A DNA stretch of 64,000 nt from Acidobacteriaceae bacterium (GTDB lineage: Bacteria; Acidobacteriota; Terriglobia; Terriglobales; Acidobacteriaceae): positions 21,128 through 85,127 of the forward strand of contig DAIDGW010000182.1 of NCBI GenBank assembly GCA_027452245.1. Direction: 5' to 3'. Made by a program: the position numbers and the translations under genes. This document shows, in pieces, positions 1 through 8,416 of this stretch (position 1 is the first letter of the stretch; each line of letters begins with the position of its first letter). Below the pieces are notes generated by a model, which searched no databases, was not told the DNA's origin, and saw nothing but the letters and a program-made list of their open reading frames with translations.

Positions 1-126
1 CTGGGTCCGGTGAAATCGCGCGACGTCAACAAAGCGCAACTGGAAGCGGTGGCGGTCGCGCGCAAGCTGGAAGCCGAGGGCAAGCTGACTTTATCGCCGG
101 AGGGAGAAGATGAGTACATTGCCTAG
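1..126 (+). CDS. fliG: Flagellar motor switch protein FliG, C-terminal end (partial)
   Basis: Only the last 41 codons are inside the window; the reading frame is open at base 1 and ends in TAG. The fragment starts LGPVKSRDVNKAQLEAV and is followed by a charged helix, which matches the extreme C-terminus of FliG (usually an 'MGPVRLRDVEEAQ'-like stretch). This part of FliG carries the torque-generating charged helix that faces the MotA stator ring at the cytoplasmic side of the motor. The next gene, fliH, starts inside this gene (17-base overlap), which suggests translational coupling. Identification rests on this short tail plus the flagellar neighbours, and is quite secure. Confidence 0.85.
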   Translation: MGPVKSRDVNKAQLEAVAVARKLEAEGKLTLSPEGEDEYIA

Positions 127-787
127 CCGCGCCCGCATTCCGGAAACGGCAAGGCCTGGAGATGGAATGCAGCCTCTCGCGTTTCAGTATCCAGAACTGA
201 ATCGCGAGAACGGACCTCAAGCCGCATCTGTGCCTTACGCTTCGAAAGAGCCTCAAGCCGATTGCGATTGGGCGGCCCGCGAGATGCGAGCGCGGGAAAC
301 GGGCCGACAGGAGGGCGTTGCGCAAGCGCGGAAGGAATGGGAACAGCAACTGGAGCGGGAGCGCGCCGGAATCGCCGCGGCTCTTGAGGGGTTCCGGCAA
401 GAGCGAGCCAGGTATTACGAGAAAGTGGAAGGTGAAGTGGTGCAGCTGGCTCTGGCGATCGCGCGGAAAATCCTGCATCGCGAGGCGCAGGTCGACCCCA
501 TGCTGTTGGCGGGCATCGTGCGGGTCGCGGTGGAAAACATCGAAGCAGCGACTGGTGTTCTGCTCGTGGTCAATCCGCAGCTGGCGGCAGACTGGCGCCA
601 TTATTTCTCTCTGCATATGGATCCGGCGAACGTTCCTGAGATACAGGAAGATCCGGCGCTCGAGTCGGGACGTTGCATTCTGCAGACTTCCATGGGAAGC
701 ACCGAACTAGGACTCGAGGTGCAGTTGAAGGAGATTGAGCAGGGGCTGATGGATCTGCTGGCGGCGCGTCCGGGAGGAAGCGGATGA
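110..787 (+). CDS. fliH: Flagellar assembly protein FliH
   Basis: A 225-residue protein that should act as the peripheral stalk and negative regulator of the FliI ATPase at the cytoplasmic face of the export gate. Residues about 60-110 form a charged helical stretch. The C-terminal part (QLALAIARKILHREAQVD, then a run ending in VLLVVNPQLAADW) has the typical FliH pattern, related to V-ATPase subunit E. The start overlaps the end of fliG by 17 bases and the stop overlaps the fliI start by 4 bases (ATGA), fitting one co-translated fliG-fliH-fliI-fliJ set. The N-terminal 55 residues are poorly conserved, as is usual for this family. Confidence 0.88.
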   Translation: MSTLPSRARIPETARPGDGMQPLAFQYPELNRENGPQAASVPYASKEPQADCDWAAREMRARETGRQEGVAQARKEWEQQLERERAGIAAALEGFRQERARYYEKVEGEVVQLALAIARKILHREAQVDPMLLAGIVRVAVENIEAATGVLLVVNPQLAADWRHYFSLHMDPANVPEIQEDPALESGRCILQTSMGSTELGLEVQLKEIEQGLMDLLAARPGGSG

Positions 788-2097
788 GAGAAGCGAAGCT
801 TCTATTTCCATATTTTGCGCGGCTCGAATCCCGTTCTTCATTGCGCTGGCACGGTCGAGTCACTCAGGTGTCCGGCTCCCTGATTGAGTCAGAGGGTCCA
901 TTCAGTTCGGTTGGAGATACCTGCCATGTGATTAATGCGCGCGGACAGCAGATGGCGGGAGAAGTGGTGGGCTTCCGCGGGACGACCGTGCTCTCGATGC
1001 CGCTCGATATGCCTCGTGGCGTGCGGTATGGGGACCGGGTGATGAGTTGGGGGGAGCGGGCCACGTTGCGTGTGGGCGAGGACATGCTGGGGCGAGTTCT
1101 CGATGGCAGTGGACGTGTGCTGGATTCTTGTGGCGGCTACCGCGGTCGTGAATACCGCGTCCTGGATGCATCCGCGCCCTTACCGCTGGAACGGGTCCGG
1201 ATCCGTGAGCCGATCGGCTGCGGTATCCGCGCCGTGGACGCATTTTTGACTTGTGGCCGCGGACAGCGGGTCGGAATTTTCGGCGGCAGCGGCGTGGGCA
1301 AGAGCACGCTGATCGGCATGATGTGTCGTAACACAGGAGCGGATCTCACCGTCCTCGGGCTGGTGGGAGAGCGTGGCCGCGAGGTGCGCGAGTTTCTGGA
1401 TAACTCTTTGGGCGAAGAAGGCCTGCGGCGCGCGGTCGTTGTGGTTTCGACGTCCGACCAGTCTCCATTGCTGAGGATCCGCGCCGCACTGGGCGCCACA
1501 ACAATCGCGGAATATTTTTGTGCGCAAGGCAAGAACGTGCTGCTGGTACTAGACTCCCTGACGCGGCTGGCTATGGCCCAGCGCGAGATTGGGCTGGCGG
1601 CTGGCGAGCCTCCTACGGCGAAAGGCTATACCCCGTCCTGCTTTGCCATGCTGGCGCGGCTGATCGAACGTGCGGGAAGATTCGGGAATGGCAGCATCAC
1701 CGCATTCTATACGGTGTTGATGGAGGGCGACGACGAGCAGGATCCGCTGGTGGATGCAGCCCGGGCGCTGTTGGACGGGCACATCATGCTGGACCGCCGG
1801 CTCGCGGTGAAGAGTCAGTATCCGCCGATTGCAGTGCTGAACAGTATCAGTCGCTTGATGCCAACTGTTGTCTCACCGCAACAAATGGAGAAGGCACAGG
1901 GTTTACGGCGGTTGCTGGCTGCGTATGCCGCGTCGGAAGACCTGATTCGTATCGGAGCGTACCAGAAAGGCAGCGATGCCACACTTGATCAGGCAGTACG
2001 GCTGGTGCCCGATCTGCAGCGCTTTCTCGCCCAAGGCCCAATGGAATCGGCCCCATTGAACGAGAGCGTTCAGAAGCTGTTGGCCTTTCCGAGCTAG
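784..2097 (+). CDS. fliI: Flagellum-specific ATP synthase FliI (export ATPase)
   Basis: A 437-residue hexameric ATPase, normal family length, that dissociates export substrates from their chaperones and feeds the type III flagellar export gate. Walker A (GGSGVGKST) lies at about residues 167-175 and the Walker B strand (NVLLVLDSLTR) at about 251-261; the conserved GLVGERGREV stretch sits between them. The F1-beta-like N-terminal barrel and the C-terminal helical domain are complete. It overlaps fliH by 4 bases and ends 2 bases before fliJ. There is no sign of the extra N-terminal features of virulence-type (SctN) ATPases, and the flagellar neighbours make FliI the clear call. Confidence 0.96.
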   Translation: MREAKLLFPYFARLESRSSLRWHGRVTQVSGSLIESEGPFSSVGDTCHVINARGQQMAGEVVGFRGTTVLSMPLDMPRGVRYGDRVMSWGERATLRVGEDMLGRVLDGSGRVLDSCGGYRGREYRVLDASAPLPLERVRIREPIGCGIRAVDAFLTCGRGQRVGIFGGSGVGKSTLIGMMCRNTGADLTVLGLVGERGREVREFLDNSLGEEGLRRAVVVVSTSDQSPLLRIRAALGATTIAEYFCAQGKNVLLVLDSLTRLAMAQREIGLAAGEPPTAKGYTPSCFAMLARLIERAGRFGNGSITAFYTVLMEGDDEQDPLVDAARALLDGHIMLDRRLAVKSQYPPIAVLNSISRLMPTVVSPQQMEKAQGLRRLLAAYAASEDLIRIGAYQKGSDATLDQAVRLVPDLQRFLAQGPMESAPLNESVQKLLAFPS

Positions 2098-2099
2098 TT

Positions 2100-2546
2100 A
2101 TGGCATTTCACTTCCCGTTCGACCCGGTGCTGTCGTACAGGCGAAACGTGGAGCGTCGGCAGGAAATCGAGCTGCGCGTGGCGAACGAGAGGGTACGCAG
2201 CGTCATCGAGCGCATTGCCGAATTGCGAGAGCAACTCCGTCAAATTGGACGAACTCGCGCTTCCCAGTTGAGTTCCGGAACGACAGCGGCCGAAGTTCTG
2301 TTTTTAGCGCAGCAGGAATTGGTCCGGTTAGCAGCGGGACATCTATTGGTGGCGGAATTAGCACATGCCCAAAAAGCCCGCGATCAGGCGCAGGCTGCGT
2401 ATCGAATTGCCCGCCGCGATCGGGAAATTCTGGAGCGACTGCGCGATTACCGGTGGCGGGAGTATGAACGGGAGGCAGCACGGCGGGAGCAGCAGGAGAG
2501 TGATGACTTGTTCCTGCTCCGGCGGGCTTACCGAAACCCTAAATAA
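2100..2546 (+). CDS. fliJ: Flagellar export protein FliJ
   Basis: A 148-residue, almost wholly helical protein, very rich in Arg, Glu and Gln, with heptad-like coiled-coil character from about residue 15 to the end. FliJ is the central stalk of the FliH-FliI ATPase complex, similar to the gamma subunit of F1, and also helps recycle export chaperones. The start FHFPFDPVLSYRRNVE is typical ('F.F.LE.LL..R' in FliJ). Sequence conservation in this family is low, so position directly after fliI (2-base gap) and the coiled-coil profile are the main evidence. A 118-170-base gap separates it from fliK. Confidence 0.85.
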   Translation: MAFHFPFDPVLSYRRNVERRQEIELRVANERVRSVIERIAELREQLRQIGRTRASQLSSGTTAAEVLFLAQQELVRLAAGHLLVAELAHAQKARDQAQAAYRIARRDREILERLRDYRWREYEREAARREQQESDDLFLLRRAYRNPK

Positions 2547-2718
2547 ATTCTGCCCAGTCTCCACGGCAGCGTTTGCCTAGCAGAAACACTTGCGGTCATC
2601 CTCAGATTCATCGGAAAAGTTGAGACCTTCTTCATTGCGCGGCAGTTAGCCAGCGCGGACCGAAGTGCAATCGTCCTGGAACACCGGGTGCAATATCACC
2701 AGCGACTGGAATTCAGGC

Positions 2719-4710
2719 ATGGTGGCCGTTCACGAATTCGGTGCTTTGGCGATGAAAAGCGTTTCCGACGTGGGCCGAGGGAGCTTGGGAGCGGGAGCCG
2801 GTAGAAGCAGCTTCGCGGATCTCTGCAAGTCCACGCTCACCGACCAGGTGGCGGTGGACGAGGCTGGAAGCGACGTTAGCTCGGCCGGTGGTGATCAGGT
2901 GTTTGGAAAATCGAAGGTTGGAGGTGTAAGTCGTGCGAAGACGGAGAACAGGCATGATTCGCTACCAACAGGCGCGCCAGCAAAGAACACCACTGGACAG
3001 AATCCTGTCTCATTGCACATTCCCGCCGCATCTCCGGCGGATGCGTCCGATGGTCTAATTCGAGGTACTCTTTCCACACCCTCTGACAACGCGATAAACG
3101 CCAGCCTGGGCGGCGCTCGCGACCTGGCTACCAGGCCGAGTTCAACGGCGAATACCGGGATAGAACCAATCGCGGCAGCGCCGCCGACAGGACTTAAGGA
3201 CGAGAATGGGCTAATTAGTTCAGATGCTTTCGACACCGAGGCTCACGCAAACTCTTCTAAAGCACACCCAGAGAGAGTTGAGACAGGGGGATCGTTAGAA
3301 CCTGCGGCTTCCAGCGAGTGCGTGGACGCAACTCACAACTCCTTGTCTGGACAGTTTTCTATGGAGAGCGCGAATCCTCGGGTATCAACTGCATCGAATC
3401 CACAGGCGGTGAGCGCAGGAAGCGGCGACCCGTCGACGGCAAATGCAGCCGCACCAGCGCTCGGGTCAGAGATTTTTCTAACCGACTCCGAGTCTCCGCA
3501 CGCAGCGAGTGTGAATTCGTCTACGCAGTTGGAGAACCAACAGCAAACGGCCATCCACGTTGGGCAGAGTTCCGGTGAGCCGCATGGGACCGGAGCAGCC
3601 AATTCGGCCCAACCTCTGCAAGCAATCGAGATTGGAACGCAAGGCAAAGCGCAATCAGACAATGCAACTTCCCCTGAGCCTTTGCAGGGTGTTGCCGCGG
3701 TTCTCGCATCTGCCGCCGCAGAGGAGTCAAGCGGAACGGCAGCCACGCCGGTATCTGCACAAAAGCCTGCGACAAAAAGCGGAATTTCGAAGGTGACAGC
3801 TTCACCGAAAGCGGATGCGAATTTCGCAGAGTTCTCTGGGATACCGGCAAGTCTCTCCAGTTCAAAAGCGCCGAAAGCTGGGAGCCCAGCCCAGGTAGCG
3901 GCGCCAACTCACCAACCGCCCGACCCGCAAACGGAAACCAAGCAATCCGCGAGTTCAAGTCGCGATCCAGCGACGAGCAAAACAAATGATCTCCCCGGCA
4001 GGCACAAAAGCGGGGATGCCCCGGAAATGAATGATTCGCCGGCAATGAACAGCAAGAGCGGCGATGGAGAAGCCAATCAGCCGGCGAGTCCAGCGGCCTT
4101 TCCCCAGCCCACGTCGGCTCAGGCAGCAGCATCCTCGAGCACCGCCATTGGAAATACTTTGACAAGTGCAGCCATAGCTCGCGCGTCAACCGACAACACG
4201 GGTACGAATACCCCCGCGAGCATGGAGCCGGGGAGAGTTCCGTCGTCTTCGGCGAGTGCAACCGAGCTTATTGCGAATCCCGGTACGGGGTCCGTGCAGG
4301 TCGCGCAGATCCTGAATCGGGCGACGCAAGCGGAGATGAAAATTGGCATGAACACTTCAGCCTTTGGCAGCGTCGAGGTGCGGGCGGTTGTTCATGCGAC
4401 GGATGTGGGAGTAGTGATTGGCAGCGAACGCGGCGACCTGCACTCGCTGCTCACGAATGATCTTCCGGGGATTGCGAATTTGTTGCAGCAGCAAAACCTG
4501 CGATTGAGTCAGGTTAGCTTCACGAACGGGCTGGGAGTTTCGACGCAGGCTCAGTCCCAAGGCGACGCGCGGTCGGGCGGGTTTCGATCTCCGGTTCATC
4601 CATCATCGCCCGCATATGTCGAGAGTGGGCGCGATACTTCTGGCGGACCCGCATCTATGGCCGGCCCGCGAACGCTGAGCGGCGGAGCGAGCATCAGCAT
4701 TCTGGCGTGA
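2719..4710 (+). CDS. fliK: Flagellar hook-length control protein FliK
   Basis: A long protein (663 residues from this ATG; an in-frame GTG at 2665 would add 18). Residues up to about 530 are low complexity, rich in Ala, Ser, Thr, Gly, Pro and Asn, as expected for the exported molecular ruler. The last 150 residues contain the FliK C-terminal domain (ILNRATQAEMKIGMNTSAFG, then EVRAVVHATDVGVVIGSER, then LHSLLTNDLPGIANLLQQQN), which switches FlhB substrate specificity when the hook is complete. Neither start has a strong Shine-Dalgarno sequence; the ATG is preferred because GGAA lies about 10 bases upstream. The stop is 9 bases before flgD, with AGGAGG between. Confidence 0.85.
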   Translation: MVAVHEFGALAMKSVSDVGRGSLGAGAGRSSFADLCKSTLTDQVAVDEAGSDVSSAGGDQVFGKSKVGGVSRAKTENRHDSLPTGAPAKNTTGQNPVSLHIPAASPADASDGLIRGTLSTPSDNAINASLGGARDLATRPSSTANTGIEPIAAAPPTGLKDENGLISSDAFDTEAHANSSKAHPERVETGGSLEPAASSECVDATHNSLSGQFSMESANPRVSTASNPQAVSAGSGDPSTANAAAPALGSEIFLTDSESPHAASVNSSTQLENQQQTAIHVGQSSGEPHGTGAANSAQPLQAIEIGTQGKAQSDNATSPEPLQGVAAVLASAAAEESSGTAATPVSAQKPATKSGISKVTASPKADANFAEFSGIPASLSSSKAPKAGSPAQVAAPTHQPPDPQTETKQSASSSRDPATSKTNDLPGRHKSGDAPEMNDSPAMNSKSGDGEANQPASPAAFPQPTSAQAAASSSTAIGNTLTSAAIARASTDNTGTNTPASMEPGRVPSSSASATELIANPGTGSVQVAQILNRATQAEMKIGMNTSAFGSVEVRAVVHATDVGVVIGSERGDLHSLLTNDLPGIANLLQQQNLRLSQVSFTNGLGVSTQAQSQGDARSGGFRSPVHPSSPAYVESGRDTSGGPASMAGPRTLSGGASISILA

Positions 4711-4719
4711 AGGAGGGTA

Positions 4720-5184
4720 ATGTCGATGAACATCTCTTCCATGACTCCGGTGTTTCTCCGGGCAGCCGATACCCGTTCGTCCGGCGGTTCCGATAACTCG
4801 ACGAACGGCGTACCGGATTCGCAAACTTTGAACAACATGTTCTTGCAGTTGCTGGTAGCGCAACTGCAGAACCAGGATCCGCTCAATCCGATGGACCCTT
4901 CACAGTTTGTGGGACAGCTGGCGCAGTTCAGCGAGTTGACTGAAGTGACCTCGATCGAGCAGTTGCTGCAGCAGAATCTTCCCTCCAGTGCAGGCACGGG
5001 AGGTTCGGGCTCGGGTGGTGGAGGAACACAACACATTGCGAATCCGTCGACCCGAACCGTGGAGCAGGCGCCTCAGGCTACCCGCGCAATGCCAGTCCCA
5101 GGCGGCGCTCCGGCAAGTACAGGCCCAGCGAGTGTCCGCTCGGCGATTCCGCCGTTCTTCAATTCCGTACAAGGAGTTTTCTAA
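4720..5184 (+). CDS. flgD: Flagellar hook capping protein FlgD (short form)
   Basis: A 154-residue scaffold protein needed for hook assembly, secreted through the flagellar pore. The conserved N-terminal domain is clear: FLQLLVAQLQNQDPLNPMD at about residues 46-64, followed by FVGQLAQFSELTEV. After about residue 90 the sequence is only Gly/Ser/Pro-rich linker, so the Ig-like and Tudor-like C-terminal domains of longer FlgD proteins (over 200 residues) are missing. A strong AGGAGG lies just upstream of the ATG; TCG and a second in-frame ATG follow. The stop overlaps the flgE start by one base (TAATG). Confidence 0.9.
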   Translation: MSMNISSMTPVFLRAADTRSSGGSDNSTNGVPDSQTLNNMFLQLLVAQLQNQDPLNPMDPSQFVGQLAQFSELTEVTSIEQLLQQNLPSSAGTGGSGSGGGGTQHIANPSTRTVEQAPQATRAMPVPGGAPASTGPASVRSAIPPFFNSVQGVF

Positions 5185-6449
5185 TGCCCAATTTTTCTAT
5201 TCCACTCTCCGGATTGACGGCCGAATCGACCGCATTGTCGTCAGTCGCCAACAATCTTTCCAACCAGAACACCACCGGATACAAGGCGCAGGTCACGCTG
5301 TTCAGCGACTTGTTTTACCAGAATATCGGGAGCACCGGCTCGGGAGATCCGATACAGGTGGGTGCGGGGACGCAAGTGGGAGCCATGCCTTCCCTGTTCA
5401 CGCAGGGCAGCGTCAGTTCCACAGGGGTTCCTACCGATGTTGCGATTCAGGGCGGCGGATTTTTTGTCGTGGAGCAGAACGGGGTGACCAGCTACACGCG
5501 CGCCGGCGACTTCACCATTGATGACAACGATTATCTCGTGACCCCTCAGGGGCAGCAGGTGATGGGATATCCGGCGGTGAACGGAGTGGTGAACCAGGGC
5601 AGCGGGCTGGTACCGCTGCAGATGGGGGCGGGAACCATCAGCCCGCCGTCGCAGACGCAGAACGTGGAGTTGGCCACGAATCTCGACGCTTCGGCGAATC
5701 TCGGCGACAGCTATACGTCGCCTCCGGTAACGATCTACGACTCTCTCGGTGGGTCGCATCTGCTGACAGTGACGTTCACGAAAACGGCTTCGAACACGTG
5801 GAGTTACAGTGTTTCGATTCCTGCCGCTGATTTAAATCCAGTGGGAGGAGTTGCGCAAAGCGGAGTGTTGGCAACAGGTACGCTCAATTTTAACGGCAAC
5901 GGCGTGTTGACCAGCGCGACCGATTCCGGTGGCAATGCGACGAATACGACTCCGATTGCGATCAATGGGCTGGGCGATGGGGCGTCGAACATGACGTTCA
6001 ACTGGAACGTGCTGAATGGGACGACTCCGTTGCTGACGCAGGTAGCCGGAGCCAGCACGACGTCCTCGGCGAATCAAGATGGAGCAAGCAGCGGGACCCT
6101 GGAGAGTTTTCAGATCGGATCGGATGGAATCATCAGCGGCTCGTTCAGCAATGGCAAGACGCAGGCGCTGGGGCAGATCGCGCTGGCTTCCTTTGCGAAC
6201 CAGAATGGATTGCAACTGGATGGCAATACCGATTTCAGTCCGACGCTTGCCTCCGGTCAGCCGGTGGTGGGCGTTCCCGGGGCGGGAGGACGCGGAACCC
6301 TCTCCGGCGGCGCGCTAGAGCTTTCGAATGTCGACATAGCCACTGAGTTCGCCAAGCTAATTGTGGCCCAGCGCGGGTATGAAGCCGACGCCAAGGCGGT
6401 GACCACATTCGATCAGATCACGCAGGACACAATTGCACTCAAACAATAA
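5184..6449 (+). CDS. flgE: Flagellar hook protein FlgE
   Basis: A 421-residue axial protein that polymerises into the hook joining rod and filament. It has the N-terminal flagellar rod-hook signature (SGLTAESTALSSVANNLSNQ followed by NTTGYKAQ, about residues 9-36), a FlgE D2-like beta-rich middle (SYTSPPVTIYDSLGGSHLLT region) and the C-terminal rod-hook helix (ELSNVDIATEFAKLIVAQRG followed by YEADAKAV). Length is close to the family norm. It is translationally coupled to flgD (stop and start share a base) and has GGAG in the upstream AAGGAGTT. A hairpin follows its stop, so it may end a transcription unit. Confidence 0.95.
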   Translation: MPNFSIPLSGLTAESTALSSVANNLSNQNTTGYKAQVTLFSDLFYQNIGSTGSGDPIQVGAGTQVGAMPSLFTQGSVSSTGVPTDVAIQGGGFFVVEQNGVTSYTRAGDFTIDDNDYLVTPQGQQVMGYPAVNGVVNQGSGLVPLQMGAGTISPPSQTQNVELATNLDASANLGDSYTSPPVTIYDSLGGSHLLTVTFTKTASNTWSYSVSIPAADLNPVGGVAQSGVLATGTLNFNGNGVLTSATDSGGNATNTTPIAINGLGDGASNMTFNWNVLNGTTPLLTQVAGASTTSSANQDGASSGTLESFQIGSDGIISGSFSNGKTQALGQIALASFANQNGLQLDGNTDFSPTLASGQPVVGVPGAGGRGTLSGGALELSNVDIATEFAKLIVAQRGYEADAKAVTTFDQITQDTIALKQ

Positions 6450-6460
6450 CGAAGACATGA

Positions 6461-6497
6461 GAGGCTCCGACGGGAAAGATGGGCGCCGCGGAGCCTC
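6461..6497 (+). terminator. Hairpin after flgE
   Basis: GAGGCTCCG (6461-6469) pairs perfectly with CGGAGCCTC (6489-6497) across a 19-base loop, 12 bases after the flgE stop. There is no T-run after it, so it is either a Rho-independent-like partial terminator or an RNA-stabilising stem. The rest of the gap to the next gene (to 6728) shows nothing else I can name. Confidence 0.4.
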
Positions 6498-6728
6498 GGT
6501 CCCTGAGATCCCTCTAATGAGAATTTGGCAATCTCAAATCCTGCTGGGAAGTCGCGTGATGATGTTCTAATCATTCGCGCCGAAAATGCGTGATGCAATC
6601 TGCCGGAATACAAAGGATTCGTGAAGTTGCGGAATTTTTCCACGTCCCTTTCGTTCTCCTCTTCCGGCACGTATCTTGCTCCCCAATTCTTCGTTGTCCT
6701 AATTCTTGCTGTTGAACGTGAGAAAGCA

Positions 6729-7052
6729 ATGTCCGCCGCCTTGTCCCCAGCTGTCGCCGCAAGCGCTTCCGCGCCGCAGGAAGCTGCCCTGTTTCATCGC
6801 GGTGAGACGAATGAACTGGACGAAGAACGCTGGCAGCCCCTAATGCACTTGCCGTGCGACCTGACAGTGGATCTTCTTGTACCGGATTTTCGGGCCGCCG
6901 ACCTGCTGCAATTGCAGTTGGGCTCGATCGTCGGAACTGGCTGGCAAATTGTGCGGGACGTACCCCTGCGGGTCAACGGCACACTGATTGGCTGGAGCGA
7001 ATTCGAGGTGGTGGGCAATCGCCTGGCGGTGCGGCTGACGGAGTTGGCATGA
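6729..7052 (+). CDS. fliN: FliN-like flagellar motor switch protein (SpoA domain, short form)
   Basis: A 107-residue protein from the ATG at 6729; a longer frame from GTG 6621 exists but its first 36 residues look unlike any flagellar protein. The C-terminal 70 residues (LPCDLTVDLLVPDFRAADLL, then VRDVPLRVNGTLIGWSEFEV and RLAVRLTEL) fit a SpoA/FliN domain, the C-ring unit that with FliM binds the export ATPase complex and sets rotor direction. It is divergent: the usual 'G.V..LD' turn is replaced by GSIVGTGWQI. A second, longer FliN-like gene lies at 14288-15133. The stop overlaps the next gene by 4 bases (ATGA), placing it in the fliO-P-Q-R unit. Confidence 0.75.
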   Translation: MSAALSPAVAASASAPQEAALFHRGETNELDEERWQPLMHLPCDLTVDLLVPDFRAADLLQLQLGSIVGTGWQIVRDVPLRVNGTLIGWSEFEVVGNRLAVRLTELA

Positions 7053-7336
7053 AGAATCCAGATTCCTGCGTCGTAATGCAGGCAAAAACCGAAGAACGCG
7101 CTTCGGGCCCCGCATGGCTGCAAGCGCTTCTCGCGCATGCGCGGAAAATAGGTCGGCATTCGCCGAAACGGCTCCGAGTGGCCGAAACCGTTCCGCTGGG
7201 AGAGCGGAGCTTTGTCGCCGTGATTGAGTTCGAGAGCTTTCGCTTTTTAGTTGGCGGAACGTCTTCGTCGCTGATATTGCTCGCGGAACTCGGTCGGTCG
7301 CCAGTCACTCCAGCGATCAAGGAGGTTGCTCCGTGA
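7049..7336 (+). CDS. fliO: FliO-like flagellar export component without a membrane segment
   Basis: A 95-residue protein with the cytoplasmic FliO pattern: LRVAETVPLGERSFVAVIEF then RFLVGGTSSSLILLAEL (about residues 41-83), matching FliO's 'l.v.e.lpLG.kr.v.lv.v....LLG.t...i.lL.el'. FliO normally has one N-terminal membrane helix and helps FliP fold and assemble; here the N-terminal 40 residues are polar (AKTEERASGP, KIGRHSPKR) with no hydrophobic run. Position between a fliN-like gene and fliP (4-base overlap at each side) is exactly that of fliO. An upstream start does not restore a membrane helix, since the preceding frame is the fliN gene's. Confidence 0.72.
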   Translation: MKNPDSCVVMQAKTEERASGPAWLQALLAHARKIGRHSPKRLRVAETVPLGERSFVAVIEFESFRFLVGGTSSSLILLAELGRSPVTPAIKEVAP

Positions 7337-8079
7337 ATTGGCAGCAGGTTCTCTCCGCAGCGGCGTTGATTCTTGGCGGCAATTCGGCGTGGGCCACCGC
7401 TCTGCGTCCCCGGCACGCGTCCGGGTTGAACTGGACGGCGCCTGCGGGGGCTGGCGGATCGGTGCCGTGGAATATCGTTGTGCTGCTGACGCTGCTCACC
7501 CTGTTGCCGGCGCTGCTGGTGGCACTTACTCCGTTTGCGCGGCTGCTGGTGGTGTTTCACTTCCTGCGCCAGGCGCTGGGCACCACCACCGCTCCCAGCA
7601 ACCAGACGCTGATCGGCCTGTCGCTGGTGCTGACCTATTTCCTCATGCAGCCGGTGGGGACTGCGATCTACCAGTCGGCGGTGGTGCCGTTTGAAAAAGG
7701 CCAGGTGCCTGTACTCGAAGCGGTCGAAATGGGAACGCCTCCCTTGCGGCATTTCATGCTGAAGTACATCCGTGAAAAGGATCTCGGACTGTTTCTCGAA
7801 CTGGCTCAAGTCCCAGCTCCTGCGCGAGCGGAAGATGTCCCGATGAGAATCGTGGTGCCGGCTTACATCCTTTCGGAATTAAAAACCGGGTTTCAGATAG
7901 GCGCGGCGCTTTTTCTGCCGTTTCTGGTGATCGATCTGGTGGTGGCCGCGATTACGACGTCGATTGGCATGTTGCAACTGCCGCCGGTGGTTATTTCGAC
8001 TCCGCTGAAGTTACTCCTGTTCGTCATGGTCGACGGCTGGAACCTGGTAGTCGGTTCGTTGATGAAGAGTTTCGCTTGA
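7333..8079 (+). CDS. fliP: Flagellar biosynthetic protein FliP
   Basis: A 248-residue inner-membrane protein that forms the core of the FliP5-FliQ4-FliR1 export gate. A cleavable-type signal peptide (NWQQVLSAAALILGGNSAWA) is followed by the conserved LTLLPALLVALTPFARLLVV and the FHFLRQALGTTTAPSNQTL region, and by the C-terminal hydrophobic pairs (VPAYILSELKTGFQIGAAL; FLVIDLVVAAITTSIGM). The GTG start overlaps the fliO stop by 4 bases. Length and topology are standard. The neighbours fliQ, fliR, flhB and flhA complete the gate in the usual order. Confidence 0.96.
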   Translation: MNWQQVLSAAALILGGNSAWATALRPRHASGLNWTAPAGAGGSVPWNIVVLLTLLTLLPALLVALTPFARLLVVFHFLRQALGTTTAPSNQTLIGLSLVLTYFLMQPVGTAIYQSAVVPFEKGQVPVLEAVEMGTPPLRHFMLKYIREKDLGLFLELAQVPAPARAEDVPMRIVVPAYILSELKTGFQIGAALFLPFLVIDLVVAAITTSIGMLQLPPVVISTPLKLLLFVMVDGWNLVVGSLMKSFA

Positions 8080-8107
8080 GGCCTGAGGAAGGAAGGCGAA
8101 GGAAGTC

Positions 8108-8377
8108 ATGGGAGAGGACCACATTGTTGCCATCCTGCGTCACACCATGGAAACGGCACTGCTATTGGGAGCGCCGCTTCTGATCATCGCGACGGTCGTT
8201 GGCCTGGTCATCAACATCGCGCAGGTTCTGACCTCGTTGCAGGATTCGACTGTATCTACGGTGCCGCGGCTGTTTGCCGTGGCGGCCGCCCTGCTGGTTC
8301 TGTTGCCGTGGATGACGCGCCGGCTCAGCGTTTTTGCCGTGCAGGTGTTGTCGGACTTTCATCCGTTCGTCCGGTGA
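8108..8377 (+). CDS. fliQ: Flagellar biosynthetic protein FliQ
   Basis: An 89-residue inner-membrane export-gate subunit with two hydrophobic helices (ALLLGAPLLIIATVVGLVIN at about residues 18-37 and a second at about 54-72 running into LLPWMTRRL). The linker NIAQVLTSLQDSTVSTVPRL holds the family's conserved 'Q..TS.Q..T...VP' pattern. A purine-rich GAAGGAAG lies just upstream of the ATG. It sits 28 bases after fliP and 39 bases before fliR. Confidence 0.95.
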   Translation: MGEDHIVAILRHTMETALLLGAPLLIIATVVGLVINIAQVLTSLQDSTVSTVPRLFAVAAALLVLLPWMTRRLSVFAVQVLSDFHPFVR

Positions 8378-8416
8378 CGGCGGTTGGCCGCATAGAACGA
8401 ATGAAGAGGACAAAAG

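Noticed and set aside
2719..4250. Low-complexity Ala/Ser/Thr-rich coding stretch, at first taken for a surface repeat protein
   Set aside because: The conserved C-terminal FliK domain and position between fliJ and flgD explain it as the FliK ruler.
6621..6728. N-terminal extension of the short fliN-like gene
   Set aside because: The hydrophobic 36-residue stretch resembles no FliN and precedes a good ATG with a purine-rich upstream region.
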